A DNA stretch of 64,000 bases. Source: Pseudomonas fluorescens (GTDB lineage: Bacteria; Pseudomonadota; Gammaproteobacteria; Pseudomonadales; Pseudomonadaceae). Below are positions 55,537 to 64,000 of the stretch, piece by piece. A program made the position numbers and the translations under genes. Within the stretch, counting starts at the first letter, position 1; each line of letters opens with the position of its first letter. The stretch is taken from assembly GCF_902497875.1 (NCBI RefSeq), contig NZ_CABVHY010000008.1:62001-126000 (forward strand), written 5' to 3'. The notes under the pieces were generated by a model. The model was not told where the DNA came from. It worked only from the letters and a program-made list of their open reading frames with translations, and did no database searches.

Positions 55537-56862
55537 CTAACGTATCTGATGCTTGTGCAACAAACGGTAGAAGGTAGGCCTGGATATCCCCAGCACCTTG
55601 GCGGCGATGCTCAAATTATCGCTGTGGCGGTTAAGTACATCGCACAAGGCCTGGCGCTCTGCCCGGTGCTTGTAGTCTTCCAGCGTGCCCATGGGCGCGG
55701 CAATGGCCTGCTGGCTGAGCAACCCCAGGTCCCGCGCCTCAATCTGCCGCCCTTCGGCCAGTACCAGCCCACGGCGAACCCGATTGGCCAGTTCACGCAC
55801 ATTGCCCGGCCAATCATGTTTGCCCATGGCCACCAGCGCGTCCTCACTGAAACTGCGCGGACGCCGACCGGTTTCCTGGCTGTAGAAATGGGAAAAGTGG
55901 TTGGCCAACATCGACAGGTCACCATGACGCTCACGCAGCGGCACAGTGACGACTTGTAAAACGTTCAACCGATAATACAAATCTTCGCGGAAACGCTTTT
56001 TCTCGATGGCGGCTTCAAGATCGACGTGGGTCGCCGCCAACACCCGTACATCGACTGGAATCAGCTGGCTGCCGCCGACCCGTTCGATGTGCTTTTCCTG
56101 GAGAAACCGCAGCAGATTGGCTTGCAATTCCAACGGCAGGTCGCCGATTTCATCGAGGAACAGCGTGCCACCGTGTGCCGCTTCGATACGACCGATCTTG
56201 CGTTGGTGAGCGCCCGTGAACGCGCCCTTTTCATGGCCGAAGAGTTCGGACTGAATCAGGTGTTCGGGGATTGCACCGCAGTTGATCGCCACGAACGGCT
56301 TGCTGCGGCGTTGCGATTGCCGGTGCAAGGTTCTTGCGACCAACTCCTTGCCGGTGCCGCTCTCGCCACGAATCAACACCGGCGACTCGGTAGGCGCCAG
56401 TTTGCTCAAGAGCTTGCGCAGCTCGCGAACCGGCCGACTGTCGCCGAGCAACTCATGCTCCGGCTGGTCGACGTGAATCGTGCCTTGCCCGCGCAACCGC
56501 GCCATGCCGAATGCCCGTCCCAGGGTCACCTGGACCCGGGATACATCGAATGGCAAAGTATGAAAATCAAAAAACCATTCGCAGACAAAATCGCCGACAT
56601 TCTGTAATCGCAGAACGTCCTGGCTAAGCACGGCGATCCACTCCGTGCCGCTGTGGCTGATCAACTCCTTGACTGCCTCCGGTCGTTCAAGGTGGAATGG
56701 CTGCAGGCGCAGCAGGCCGACATCGCAAGGATGGTCGGCGGCGGCCTCCAGGGTACAGCTGTCGACATCCCATCCGACCGTGCGTAAACCGGGCAGTAAG
56801 CGGTGACAATCGTCACAGGGATCGACCACTAGCAGTCTTCGTAAGGCAGGCGCTTCGATCAT
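55537..56862 (-). CDS. Sigma-54-dependent Fis-type activator with degenerate receiver
   Basis: 441 residues. The N-terminal 130 (LLVVDPCDDCHRLLPGLRTV) have a receiver-like fold, but the acceptor position reads CDVGLLRLQ without Asp, so it is not phosphorylated in the usual way. The AAA+ domain has Walker A GESGTGKE, the sigma-54 loop KGAFTGA, Walker B GGTLFLDEIGDL, and arginine fingers near FREDLYYRLNV. The C-terminal Fis helix-turn-helix is LSIAAKVLGISRPTFYRLL. It resembles VpsR/FleQ-type regulators that respond to c-di-GMP. AAGGA upstream. Convergent with fapF; whether it controls fap is untested. Confidence 0.92.
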   Translation of the reverse strand: MIEAPALRRLLVVDPCDDCHRLLPGLRTVGWDVDSCTLEAAADHPCDVGLLRLQPFHLERPEAVKELISHSGTEWIAVLSQDVLRLQNVGDFVCEWFFDFHTLPFDVSRVQVTLGRAFGMARLRGQGTIHVDQPEHELLGDSRPVRELRKLLSKLAPTESPVLIRGESGTGKELVARTLHRQSQRRSKPFVAINCGAIPEHLIQSELFGHEKGAFTGAHQRKIGRIEAAHGGTLFLDEIGDLPLELQANLLRFLQEKHIERVGGSQLIPVDVRVLAATHVDLEAAIEKKRFREDLYYRLNVLQVVTVPLRERHGDLSMLANHFSHFYSQETGRRPRSFSEDALVAMGKHDWPGNVRELANRVRRGLVLAEGRQIEARDLGLLSQQAIAAPMGTLEDYKHRAERQALCDVLNRHSDNLSIAAKVLGISRPTFYRLLHKHQIR

Positions 56863-57217
56863 GACTGTTCCTTGGCGCCAAATTTAAGAAATGTTATTAG
56901 AAACAGTCATTTGGCAGACCTGGATGTAACACTAGCAAGAACTTGACACTCCCTTGTACCGTTTGATTATAGGACTAATACCTAATGGTCCTGTATTTGT
57001 TATAAGAACTGGCTTGGTTAGTTGCCTAACGACTTAAAACCTTTCATTCAGCTTTCGAAATGCTTGTTTTAGAGCAGCAAACGAAAGAAAGTTGAAAAAT
57101 CCTATTATTGCATGTGACCTGTGTGACCGGCGTGTCATCAATACAAGTAACCAGCCGGACGGTAGCAAGCCCACGGACGGCATATCATTTGTTTGGGCTT
57201 TTCGAGAGATAACGACC
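56863..57217. promoter_or_regulatory. Divergent intergenic region
   Basis: 355 bp between the sigma-54 activator and the small gene at 57218. AT-rich around 56930-57110 (TGATTATAGGACTAATACC, CTTGTTTTAGAGCAGC), so a promoter is likely there. I found no exact sigma-54 -24/-12 motif (GG-N10-GC with TGGCAC) in it. No gene supported. Confidence 0.35.
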
Positions 57218-57487
57218 ATGAACGCCCCGCTCCGTTTCAACGAAGCACTTTTGATTGCCGGCCACGCCTTCGAGCCTTTCCAATGCGTCGCCTGGGCCCC
57301 ACAAGACGGTAACGGCGAGCTCAGCCTGACGGTCATCGACCGGACCTGCACGCCCATTCTCGGTCACCAGCAGATTCCCAGCAGTGCCTATACCGATCCG
57401 GCGAAACTGGAAAATGTGCTGAAACGAGCTCGCGCCGAATTGAACAAGAAAGGTTATGAACTGCAGTCCTGGGCAATGCCGCAATAA
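57218..57487 (+). CDS. Hypothetical small protein
   Basis: 89 residues from the ATG at 57218 (MNAPLRFNEALLIAGHAFEP), with GAGAG 10 bases before; an open extension upstream is unlikely. No signal peptide. An alpha/beta pattern: PFQCVAWAPQDG, LSLTVIDRT, then a helix KLENVLKRARAELNKKGYEL. The ending ELQSWAMPQ is short and non-hydrophobic. I do not recognise the family. A clear terminator follows, so it is an independent transcript. Confidence 0.7.
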   Translation: MNAPLRFNEALLIAGHAFEPFQCVAWAPQDGNGELSLTVIDRTCTPILGHQQIPSSAYTDPAKLENVLKRARAELNKKGYELQSWAMPQ

Positions 57488-57496
57488 AGTGCAAGT

Positions 57497-57530
57497 GGCG
57501 GATCACCTGGTGTGATCCGCCAATCGCTTT
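57497..57530 (+). terminator. Intrinsic terminator
   Basis: GGCGGATCAC (57497-57506) pairs perfectly with GTGATCCGCC (57512-57521) around CTGGT, followed by AATCGCTTTT. It is nine bases after the stop of the 89-residue gene. The rest of 57531-57804 holds no gene I can support. Confidence 0.85.
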
Positions 57531-57804
57531 TAATGGGTACGTCCGAGGGGCCTTACTGTAGCCTTACTGCAATAGTGCCTATACCGCACTTACGCTGAGT
57601 GCTCCAACCGCCTGAAAAAATCCCCAATCAGCCGGTGCTTGCGTCTCTACCTTGCGGAAGGTGCCACCATTGGCTTTTCTGGGCTGCAAGATCCTTCCGC
57701 TCTGTCCCGGTAATTGGGCAGAGAACCGAAAAAATCGGCCGCTCCTGCGTCAGGTGTCAGCCGTCAGGCAGAAGCGAAGGGTCTTGCGACCCTACGCAAT
57801 GGGC

Positions 57805-59031
57805 TCAGGCCTGGAGCCCGTAAACCACCGGACCGCGCCCCCCATTGTCGATTAAAGCATCACCGCCAACGATAATACGAGCAGCGCTCTGAACCTTCAC
57901 ATCCCAGGACAATCCTCCCGAGGAACCGACACGAACCCACCCGGCCTCGCCGAAGCTGGTGTCATGAACGCCATTGGGCAATAGCCTGCCAGCAATGATA
58001 TCTCCAGCGATCGGATCAATTGGCGCTCTGTAGGTGTAACCGACCATCACGATCTTGTCATCCGGTTGCTGGGCCAAGGAAGTCCAGCGTAAATTAGGAC
58101 CAGCCTCGGTGAATACAGGAAGCCCGCCATTCCACTGCTCATCGGGGCGACCGTCTGCGGTGAACCTCATCACCATGCCCGTTGCTCTGATACCGCCTTC
58201 CACTCTCCTGCCAGCGCACACCAGCTTGTGATCATCCTGCACGATGAGTTGCTCATTTTTGAGTGAGGAGCCGTCCGTCACAGCGAAAAAAACAAAACCA
58301 CTGTTACCAAATGTGGAATCGATCCCCCCCTCCATGTCATAACGCGCAAGAACGAGCTGATCGGATGTGGTGTTACCACCTACAACGATTTTCCCGTTTT
58401 GAATCACAACGCTACGAAGCAAGATAGGGTTTTCCCCACTTTCGACCTCGACAAAACCAGTACCGGCAAAACTGCTATCGAGTTCGCCATTACTTAGCAG
58501 GCGAACCAGCACCGAGCTGGCGACGGCAGGACCGAAATAGCCGAACGCCACGAGAATTTTCCCATCGCTCTGCAGACAACCGTCGATCCAAGTCACTTCT
58601 GCGTAATCACGGTGTGGTACAGGAATAACCACCCTGCCGAACACCAGGTCCGGACTGCCATTGGCATTAAAGCGTGTCAGTGCTGCCGGCCTGAGACCGG
58701 TTACTTGTCGACTATCGCCGATCACCAGGACCTTACCATCCTGTTGCACCAGCAAACGCGTCGGCCTTGCATCTTCGCCGTCGACAAACTGCCACTCACC
58801 GGTGTTCCCACTACCACCACCAAACCCTGGGTCCGGGATACCATCAGGATCGGTACGGTATAAAGTGAAACCTTTTCCCTGCCAAGCGGCGTAGGTCAAG
58901 GCACCTTCAGCTGACAACACAGTGGCCCTGACCGAGCCACTCCGATAGTTGGGTCTGATTTGTCCACCGTTAAAGCGCGGGTCGAGTTGACCTGCATCAA
59001 GCGGGTTTACGTCGGTTGTTTGAGTTTCCAT
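57805..59031 (-). CDS. Delta-60 repeat protein
   Basis: 408 residues from the ATG at 59031 (METQTTDVNPLDAGQLDPRF), with GGAAG six bases upstream. About six delta-60 repeats with the signature LDxxFGxxGxV, e.g. GELDSSFAGTGFV, GGIDSTFGNSGFV and GVHDTSFGEAGWV; each adds beta strands including QQDGKVLVIG-like pieces. The fold is a beta-propeller. No signal peptide, so it is either cytosolic or exported by an unrecognised route; the neighbours give no clue. Codon use is slightly less GC-biased than its neighbours. Confidence 0.85.
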   Translation of the reverse strand: METQTTDVNPLDAGQLDPRFNGGQIRPNYRSGSVRATVLSAEGALTYAAWQGKGFTLYRTDPDGIPDPGFGGGSGNTGEWQFVDGEDARPTRLLVQQDGKVLVIGDSRQVTGLRPAALTRFNANGSPDLVFGRVVIPVPHRDYAEVTWIDGCLQSDGKILVAFGYFGPAVASSVLVRLLSNGELDSSFAGTGFVEVESGENPILLRSVVIQNGKIVVGGNTTSDQLVLARYDMEGGIDSTFGNSGFVFFAVTDGSSLKNEQLIVQDDHKLVCAGRRVEGGIRATGMVMRFTADGRPDEQWNGGLPVFTEAGPNLRWTSLAQQPDDKIVMVGYTYRAPIDPIAGDIIAGRLLPNGVHDTSFGEAGWVRVGSSGGLSWDVKVQSAARIIVGGDALIDNGGRGPVVYGLQA

Positions 59032-59315
59032 GATGCTTCCACCTGTCCCTATAGTTTTGAACACTTCTAGTGGGTACGCCCTGTGTCGCGTGATAAGTCC
59101 ATCATCACAACTCATGACTTACCGAGGCTATTCAAGCAGGACAGCCGAACTTTAGGAACTGTCAGAAATGACAGTTGCAACACCGTAAAAAACCGAGACT
59201 GTATTATTCGAGGGCATATGCAGACGGTCAATTCATGTCCGTAAAGCCATAGCGCACCTTGATCTTCCCTTTCGCTTACGGCAACTTGCGCGCTTCTCAA
59301 TACAAGGAGCTGCCG

Positions 59316-60818
59316 ATGTCCGGTTCAATGGCCCAGGCGTTCGCGCACAATTTTCTCGGGCATTCGCCGCGCTGGTACAAGGCGAGCATTATCACGTTCC
59401 TGATGCTCAACCCGCTGGTGCTCTGGACCGTCGGCCCGGTGGCGGCCGGTTGGCTGCTGGTGGTGGAATTCATTTTCACCCTGGCCATGGCGCTCAAATG
59501 CTACCCGCTGCTGCCCGGCGGGCTGTTGCTGGTCGAAGCCTTGCTGCTGCGCATGACCACGCCCCAGACGCTGTATGACGAACTGTTGCACAACTTCCCG
59601 GTGATCCTGTTGCTGATGTTCATGGTGGCGGGCATCTACTTCATGAAGGACCTGCTGCTGTTCCTGTTCTCGCGCCTGTTGCTGGGGGTGCGCTCCAAGG
59701 CGCTGCTGGCCTTGATGTTCTGTTTCCTCTCGGCGTTCCTCTCGGCGTTTCTCGATGCCTTGACGGTAACCGCGGTGATCATCAGCGCCGCGGTAGGTTT
59801 TTACTCGGTCTATCACCGCGTGGCCTCGGGCAATGATCCGCGTCAGGACAGCGGCTTCAGCGACGACCAACACCTGCCGAAGCTCCATCACCAGGACCTG
59901 GAACAATTTCGCGCCTTTCTGCGCAGTCTGTTGATGCACGGCGCGGTGGGTACCGCGCTGGGCGGTGTCTGCACCCTGGTGGGTGAGCCGCAGAACCTGC
60001 TGATCGGTCATGAGATGGGTTGGCACTTCGCCGAGTTCTTCCTGAAGATCGCACCGGTCTCGTTGCCGGTGCTGGTGGCAGGCCTGGTCACCTGCGTGCT
60101 GCTGGAGAAGCTGCGCTGGTTCGGTTACGGCACTTTGCTGCCGGACAGCGTGCGCGCGGTATTGGCCAACTATGCTGCCGAGGACAACGCCGAACGCACC
60201 CAACGCCAACGTGCTGCACTGCTGGTCCAAGGGCTTGCGGCCTTGATTCTGATTGGCGGGCTGGCGTTTCACATCGCCGAGGTCGGCCTGATCGGCTTGA
60301 TGGTGATCGTGTTGATCACCTCGTTCACCGGCATCACCGAGGAGCACCGCATTGGCAACGCCTTCAGGGATGCCATGCCGTTCACCGCGTTGCTGGTGGT
60401 GTTTTTCGCGGTGGTCGCGGTGATCCACGATCAACAGTTGTTCACCCCGTTGATTCAGTGGGTGCTGGCCCTGCCGCCAGAGCAGCAGCCGGGCATGCTG
60501 TTTATCGCCAACGGCCTGTTATCGGCCATCAGCGATAACGTGTTCGTGGCGACGATTTACATCACTGAGGTCAAGCAGGCGTTCCTTTCCGGCCATATGA
60601 GCCGCGAACACTTCGAGACCCTGGCGATCGCCATCAACACCGGCACCAACCTGCCGAGCGTGGCGACCCCGAATGGACAAGCAGCCTTTCTGTTTCTGCT
60701 GACGTCGGCGATTGCGCCGCTGGTTCGCCTGTCGTACGGACGGATGGTCTGGATGGCGCTGCCATATACCGTGGTGATGGGGGTGTTGGGGTGGTATGCG
60801 GTGAGTTATTGGCTCTGA
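59316..60818 (+). CDS. nhaB: Na+/H+ antiporter NhaB
   Basis: 500 residues from the ATG at 59316 ([20 protein letters not shown]), six bases after AAGGAG; upstream extension to 59259 is non-coding. About 11-12 helices. Conserved NhaB pieces are [20 protein letters not shown] (the acidic helix), [15 protein letters not shown] and [24 protein letters not shown] with [14 protein letters not shown]. It extrudes sodium in exchange for protons. Monocistronic; REP elements follow. Confidence 0.94.
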   Translation: MSGSMAQAFAHNFLGHSPRWYKASIITFLMLNPLVLWTVGPVAAGWLLVVEFIFTLAMALKCYPLLPGGLLLVEALLLRMTTPQTLYDELLHNFPVILLLMFMVAGIYFMKDLLLFLFSRLLLGVRSKALLALMFCFLSAFLSAFLDALTVTAVIISAAVGFYSVYHRVASGNDPRQDSGFSDDQHLPKLHHQDLEQFRAFLRSLLMHGAVGTALGGVCTLVGEPQNLLIGHEMGWHFAEFFLKIAPVSLPVLVAGLVTCVLLEKLRWFGYGTLLPDSVRAVLANYAAEDNAERTQRQRAALLVQGLAALILIGGLAFHIAEVGLIGLMVIVLITSFTGITEEHRIGNAFRDAMPFTALLVVFFAVVAVIHDQQLFTPLIQWVLALPPEQQPGMLFIANGLLSAISDNVFVATIYITEVKQAFLSGHMSREHFETLAIAINTGTNLPSVATPNGQAAFLFLLTSAIAPLVRLSYGRMVWMALPYTVVMGVLGWYAVSYWL

Positions 60819-60836
60819 GGTGACTGTACTGGCCTC

Positions 60837-60926
60837 TTCGCGGGCAAGCCCGCTCCCACAGAGTTAGTGTCGAGCACACATAGGTGATCGACTCAGATCC
60901 TGTGGGAGCTGGCTTGCCTGCGATTC
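60837..60926. repeat. REPIN (family GGGAGCGAGCTTGCTCGC variant)
   Basis: Arms TTCGCGGGCAAGCCCGCTCC (60838-60857) and TGTGGGAGCTGGCTTGCCTG with CGAT (60901-60924), an inverted pair with a 40-base spacer. This GGGCAAGCCCGC variant is distinct from the GCGAGCAAGCTCGC form elsewhere in the window. It lies between convergent nhaB and the HAD gene. Confidence 0.8.
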
Positions 60927-60946
60927 AGGCGACCCGGTATCTCAGG

Positions 60947-61771
60947 CTAGCGCGTCCCAAGGATAAACCGCTCGATGGCCTCGGCCGCGCCATCCTCGAT
61001 ATTGCTGCCGGTGACTACGTCGGCTTGCCCCTTTACCTCCTCTGGTGCCTGCCCCATGGCAATCGACAGCCCCGCGCGATCAAACATCGGCGGGTCGTTG
61101 CCGCCATCGCCAATGGCCGCGGTCTGCTCCAGTGTCACGCCGAGGAATTCGGCGAGGGTGGCCAATGCATGCCCCTTGCTCGCCTGCATCGCGGTCACGT
61201 CCAGATAGATCGGTTGCGAGCGCGAGACCAGGGCCTGCCCCTCGACTTCGGGTTGCAGCCGAGCTTCGAGCTCAATCAACAATGGCCCATTGGCGCTGGC
61301 GGCGACAATTTTATCGATGCGCTCCAGATAGGGTTCGAAACTCGCGACCGTCACGGGCGGATAACCCAGGCTGTGCTGCTCACGGGGAACCATTGGGCCG
61401 TTCGGCTCGCGTAGCAGCCAATCGCCGTCGGCGAAGACCCAGACCTCCACCTCCGGCTGCTTGCAAAGCAACGCCAGGCTGGTGATTGCAGCCTCACGCG
61501 GCAAGTAATGGGCAACCAGAAAGCTGCCATCCGGGTGAACGATGGTTCCGCCGTTAAACGCTGCCGTTGGCAGATCGACGCCCAAGGCTTCGATCTGTTG
61601 CAGCATGGCCTTGGGCGGGCGGCCGGTCGCCAGGCTGAAGAACACCCCGGCCACACGCAACGCCCGAACCGCTTCGAGGGTACGCTGGCTGAGGCTGTGG
61701 TCAGGAAGCAGCAAGGTGCCGTCCATATCGCTGAGCAAGAACCGGATAGGCTGTGGGTTTACCTCACTCAT
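60947..61771 (-). CDS. HAD-superfamily Cof-type sugar phosphatase
   Basis: 274 residues. HAD motif I is LLSDMDGTLLLPD (Asp15, Asp17), motif II is SLATGRPP, motif III Lys in QASKGHALATL, and motif IV is AIGDGGNDPPMF, with the Cof-type (C2B) cap between II and III. Similar to YidA/YbiV-like sugar phosphatases. Its ATG overlaps the zwf stop (ATGA), so it is co-translated with the pentose phosphate genes and probably acts on a sugar phosphate produced there. Confidence 0.88.
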   Translation of the reverse strand: MSEVNPQPIRFLLSDMDGTLLLPDHSLSQRTLEAVRALRVAGVFFSLATGRPPKAMLQQIEALGVDLPTAAFNGGTIVHPDGSFLVAHYLPREAAITSLALLCKQPEVEVWVFADGDWLLREPNGPMVPREQHSLGYPPVTVASFEPYLERIDKIVAASANGPLLIELEARLQPEVEGQALVSRSQPIYLDVTAMQASKGHALATLAEFLGVTLEQTAAIGDGGNDPPMFDRAGLSIAMGQAPEEVKGQADVVTGSNIEDGAAEAIERFILGTR

Positions 61772-63288
61772 CCGAGGCTATGCCAGACGCGACCATCACG
61801 GGTCAGCAGTTCGTCTGCCGAGCCCGGACCGTTTTCACCCGCGCGGTAGGCCTGAACATTGGAATCTTCTTTCCAGGCGTCGAGGAATGGTTGCACGGCG
61901 CGCCAGCCATTCTCGATGTTGTCGGCACGCTGGAACAGCGTCTGGTCACCGGTCAGGCAGTCGTAGATCAGCGTCTCGTAGCCAGTAGACGGCTGCATCT
62001 CGAAGAAGTCCTTGTAGGCGAATCCCAGTTCAATATTGGCCATCTCCAGCGCCGGCCCGGGACGTTTGGCCAACAGATCGAACCACATCCCTTCGTTGGG
62101 CTGGATCTGAATCCTCAGGTAGGTCGGTTGCAACTCATCGACTTCGGTATCGCGGAACTGCGCGTAGGGCGCAGGCTTGAAGCAGATGCAGATTTCCGTA
62201 TCGCGCACGCTCATGCGCTTGCCGGTGCGCAGGTAGAACGGCACCCCGACCCAACGCCAATTGTCGATCATGACTTTAAGTGCAACATAGGTTTCAACAT
62301 TGCTGTCGGGCGCCACTTTCGGCTCTTCGCGGTAACCGGCCACGGGTTCGCCGCCAAGCTCGCCCGCCGCGTACTGGCCGCGCACGGAATTGGCTCGCGC
62401 CTCCTCGGTGGACCAAGGGCGGATCGCGCCGATGACTTTGGCTTTCTCCCCACGCACCGCGTCGGCGCCAAACGCCGCCGGCGGTTCCATCGCGACCATC
62501 GCCAGCAATTGGAACAAGTGGTTGGGCACCATGTCCCGCAACGCGCCGGTGGTTTCGTAGAAACTGCCGCGGGTCTCGACGCCGACGGTTTCAGCCGCGG
62601 TAATCTGCACGTGGTCGATGTAGTGGTTGTTCCAGAAGGCCTCGAACAGGCTGTTGGAGAACCGGCTGACCAGAATGTTCTGGACGGTTTCCTTACCCAG
62701 GTAGTGGTCGATCCGGAAGATCTGCTTCTCGGTCATGACCTTGAGCAGACAGGCATTTAGTGCTTCCGCGGTTTGCAGATCGGAGCCGAAGGGTTTCTCG
62801 ACGACCACCCGGCGAAAAGCTTCCGGGGTTTCTTCAAGCAGGCCGGCAGAACCCAGGCGACGCACCACTTCACTGAAAAAGCGCGGCGCGGTCGCCAGGT
62901 AGAACACCGCATTCCCGGTGCCGCTGGCGGCGATTTTCGCCGCCAGCGCTTGATAGGTGCTGTCGTCGAGGAAGTCGCCCTGCACGTAGCTGATGTTCCT
63001 GGCCAGCTTGGCCCACAACGTCGGGTCCAGGGTGTCCTGGCCTTTGCCGACTTTGTTGGCGACCTCGGTACGGATGAAGTCTTCGAGCTTCTTGGCGAAG
63101 TCCGCATCGCTGATAGCGTTGTGGTCGACGCCAACAATGTGCAGACCATCGCTGAGCAAACCGTCACGACTGAGGTTGTACAGCGCCGGCATCAACAGGC
63201 GCTTGACCAGGTCACCGTGAGCGCCGAACAGGAACAGCGTGGTCGGCGGCGCGGGTTGGGCCTTGTTCTTTTTTCGCCGTGCAGTCAT
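61768..63288 (-). CDS. zwf: Glucose-6-phosphate 1-dehydrogenase
   Basis: 506 residues. NADP-binding N-terminus [15 protein letters not shown] at about 19-33, the substrate/active-site signature [13 protein letters not shown] near 195-207, and the PNEGMWFD region at about 400. Oxidises glucose 6-phosphate to 6-phosphogluconolactone. It overlaps gnd by 4 bp upstream and the HAD gene downstream. Not beside edd/pgl as the glucose-regulated zwf is, so it is a second zwf paired with gnd. Confidence 0.95.
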   Translation of the reverse strand: MTARRKKNKAQPAPPTTLFLFGAHGDLVKRLLMPALYNLSRDGLLSDGLHIVGVDHNAISDADFAKKLEDFIRTEVANKVGKGQDTLDPTLWAKLARNISYVQGDFLDDSTYQALAAKIAASGTGNAVFYLATAPRFFSEVVRRLGSAGLLEETPEAFRRVVVEKPFGSDLQTAEALNACLLKVMTEKQIFRIDHYLGKETVQNILVSRFSNSLFEAFWNNHYIDHVQITAAETVGVETRGSFYETTGALRDMVPNHLFQLLAMVAMEPPAAFGADAVRGEKAKVIGAIRPWSTEEARANSVRGQYAAGELGGEPVAGYREEPKVAPDSNVETYVALKVMIDNWRWVGVPFYLRTGKRMSVRDTEICICFKPAPYAQFRDTEVDELQPTYLRIQIQPNEGMWFDLLAKRPGPALEMANIELGFAYKDFFEMQPSTGYETLIYDCLTGDQTLFQRADNIENGWRAVQPFLDAWKEDSNVQAYRAGENGPGSADELLTRDGRVWHSLG

Positions 63289-64000
63289 TTTTTCGGGGTC
63301 TCGACATGGCCACCAAAGCCGAAGCGCATGGCCGACAACAGTTTGTCGCCATAGGTGCTTTGCTGGCGCGAGCGAAAGCGCGCGAACAGTGAGTTGGACA
63401 GTACCGGGACCGGCACCGATTGCTCCATGGCGGCTTCGATGGTCCAGCGGCCCTCGCCACTGTCGGCCACGGCGCCAGAGTAACTGTCGAGTTTCGGGTC
63501 GCTGGCCAGGGCGTCAGCCGTCAGGTCCAGCAGCCAGGACGAAACCACACTGCCGCGACGCCAGACTTCGGCGATGTCCGCGACATTCAGGTCGAAACGT
63601 TGATCTTCCGGAAGGTTTTCCGAAGACTTGGTCTTGAGGATGTCAAAACCTTCGGCGAAGGCCTGCATCATGCCGTACTCGATGCCATTGTGGATCATCT
63701 TCACGAAGTGCCCGGAACCCGCTGGCCCGGCGTGGATGTAACCGCGCTCGGCACGATCATCCTCGGCGACCCGGTCCCGGGTTCGCGGTATGTCGCCCAG
63801 GCCTGGCGCCAGACTGTCGAACAGTGGATCAAGGCGTTTGACCACCTCGCTATCGCCGCCGATCATCATGCAGTAACCGCGCTCCAGGCCCCAGACACCG
63901 CCGGAGGTGCCGACGTCGACATAACGAATGCCTTTTTCCGACAAGGTCCTGGCGCGACGAATGTCGTCCTTATAGAAGGTGTTGCCGCCGTCGATGATCA
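63285..64000 (-). CDS. gnd: 6-phosphogluconate dehydrogenase (short, decarboxylating), C-terminal part
   Basis: Cut by the right edge. The visible 238 residues continue upstream in frame to base 64000 ([12 protein letters not shown]), so the N-terminal nucleotide fold is missing. Signatures seen: [36 protein letters not shown] with the catalytic Lys/Asn/His region, and [20 protein letters not shown]. The GTSGGVWG form and the short C-terminus fit the roughly 325-residue NAD-preferring class (GntZ/YqeC) rather than the 470-residue class. Promoter outside the window. Confidence 0.92.
   Translation of the reverse strand, partial: IIDGGNTFYKDDIRRARTLSEKGIRYVDVGTSGGVWGLERGYCMMIGGDSEVVKRLDPLFDSLAPGLGDIPRTRDRVAEDDRAERGYIHAGPAGSGHFVKMIHNGIEYGMMQAFAEGFDILKTKSSENLPEDQRFDLNVADIAEVWRRGSVVSSWLLDLTADALASDPKLDSYSGAVADSGEGRWTIEAAMEQSVPVPVLSNSLFARFRSRQQSTYGDKLLSAMRFGFGGHVETPKK

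Noticed and set aside
55537-57217. Sigma-54 promoter before the 57218 gene
   Set aside because: I looked for GG-N10-GC with TGGCAC context and found no convincing match.
59325-60434. 369-codon open frame on minus inside nhaB
   Set aside because: Composition is dominated by His, Gln and Arg, typical of antisense of a membrane protein gene; nhaB motifs are clear on plus.
61753-62760. 335-codon frame on plus opposite zwf
   Set aside because: zwf carries its full signatures on minus; the plus frame has no ribosome site or recognisable domain.
1-64000. tRNA, rRNA, insertion sequence or prophage genes
   Set aside because: No TTCGA-type T-loop with cloverleaf partners, no transposase or integrase frame, and no phage structural gene was recognised anywhere in the window.

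Overview
The window is a stretch of Pseudomonas chromosome, most likely from the P. fluorescens group. The evidence is a complete mannitol/arabitol operon in the mtlR-EFGKDYZ order known from P. fluorescens, a complete Fap functional-amyloid operon (fapA-F), Pseudomonas-restricted small families (DUF1652, DUF2790), GC-rich codon use, and many REP/REPIN palindromes of two families (cores GATCGCAGCCTGCGGCAGC and GGGAGCGAGCTTGCTCGC). I see no phage, transposase, integrase, CRISPR array, rRNA or tRNA. This is core and semi-core chromosome, apart from small decayed pieces.

Layout. 0-9.2 kb is a dense signalling block. A KaiC-like ATPase (its end only) is translationally coupled to a hybrid histidine kinase on +. 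Facing it on - is an overlapping five-gene unit: a large CHASE3/GAF hybrid kinase with three receivers, CheR, a CheB without a receiver, a receiver-kinase, and a single-domain response regulator. A second lone receiver and a glycosyltransferase follow (8.8-10.6 kb). 10.7-20.6 kb is the mannitol system: AraC activator, ABC importer (mtlEFGK), polyol dehydrogenase, xylulokinase and fructokinase, with REP elements in three of its internal gaps. 20.9-30.9 kb is mixed: DUF2790 and DUF1652 proteins, a hemerythrin, ecotin, a PQQ-type sugar dehydrogenase, Ku, an LpxO-like hydroxylase, a methyltransferase, and an Aer-type receptor. 31.2-41.0 kb holds an ABC-F ATPase (TTG start), an MFS transporter, a secreted alpha/beta hydrolase, azoreductase with a divergent LysR, YjbR, DUF1294, UppP and an sCache chemoreceptor.

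41.2-48.3 kb is a catabolic cluster: LysR regulator, divergent ureohydrolase (guanidinobutyrase/agmatinase type), aldehyde dehydrogenase, NCS1 permease and GMC alcohol dehydrogenase. Together these would import a guanidino alcohol or similar compound and oxidise alcohol to aldehyde to acid, then release urea. 48.5-49.6 kb is PnuC plus a nicotinamide riboside kinase. 49.9-55.4 kb is fapABCDEF, with an unusually long FapC linker made of two different 8-residue repeat arrays, followed by a convergent sigma-54 activator with a degenerate receiver. 57-64 kb holds a small unknown protein, a delta-60 repeat protein, NhaB, and an overlapping gnd-zwf-HAD operon cut by the right edge.

Most worth a second look: the guanidino-alcohol cluster; the FapC repeat arrays; exact AANAANAA (Hfq/Crc-type) motifs in the leaders of mtlR, mtlE and the ureohydrolase; the KaiC-kinase/CheB-CheR block with no chemoreceptor; and a 40-residue TTG-initiated reading frame at 21.4 kb.
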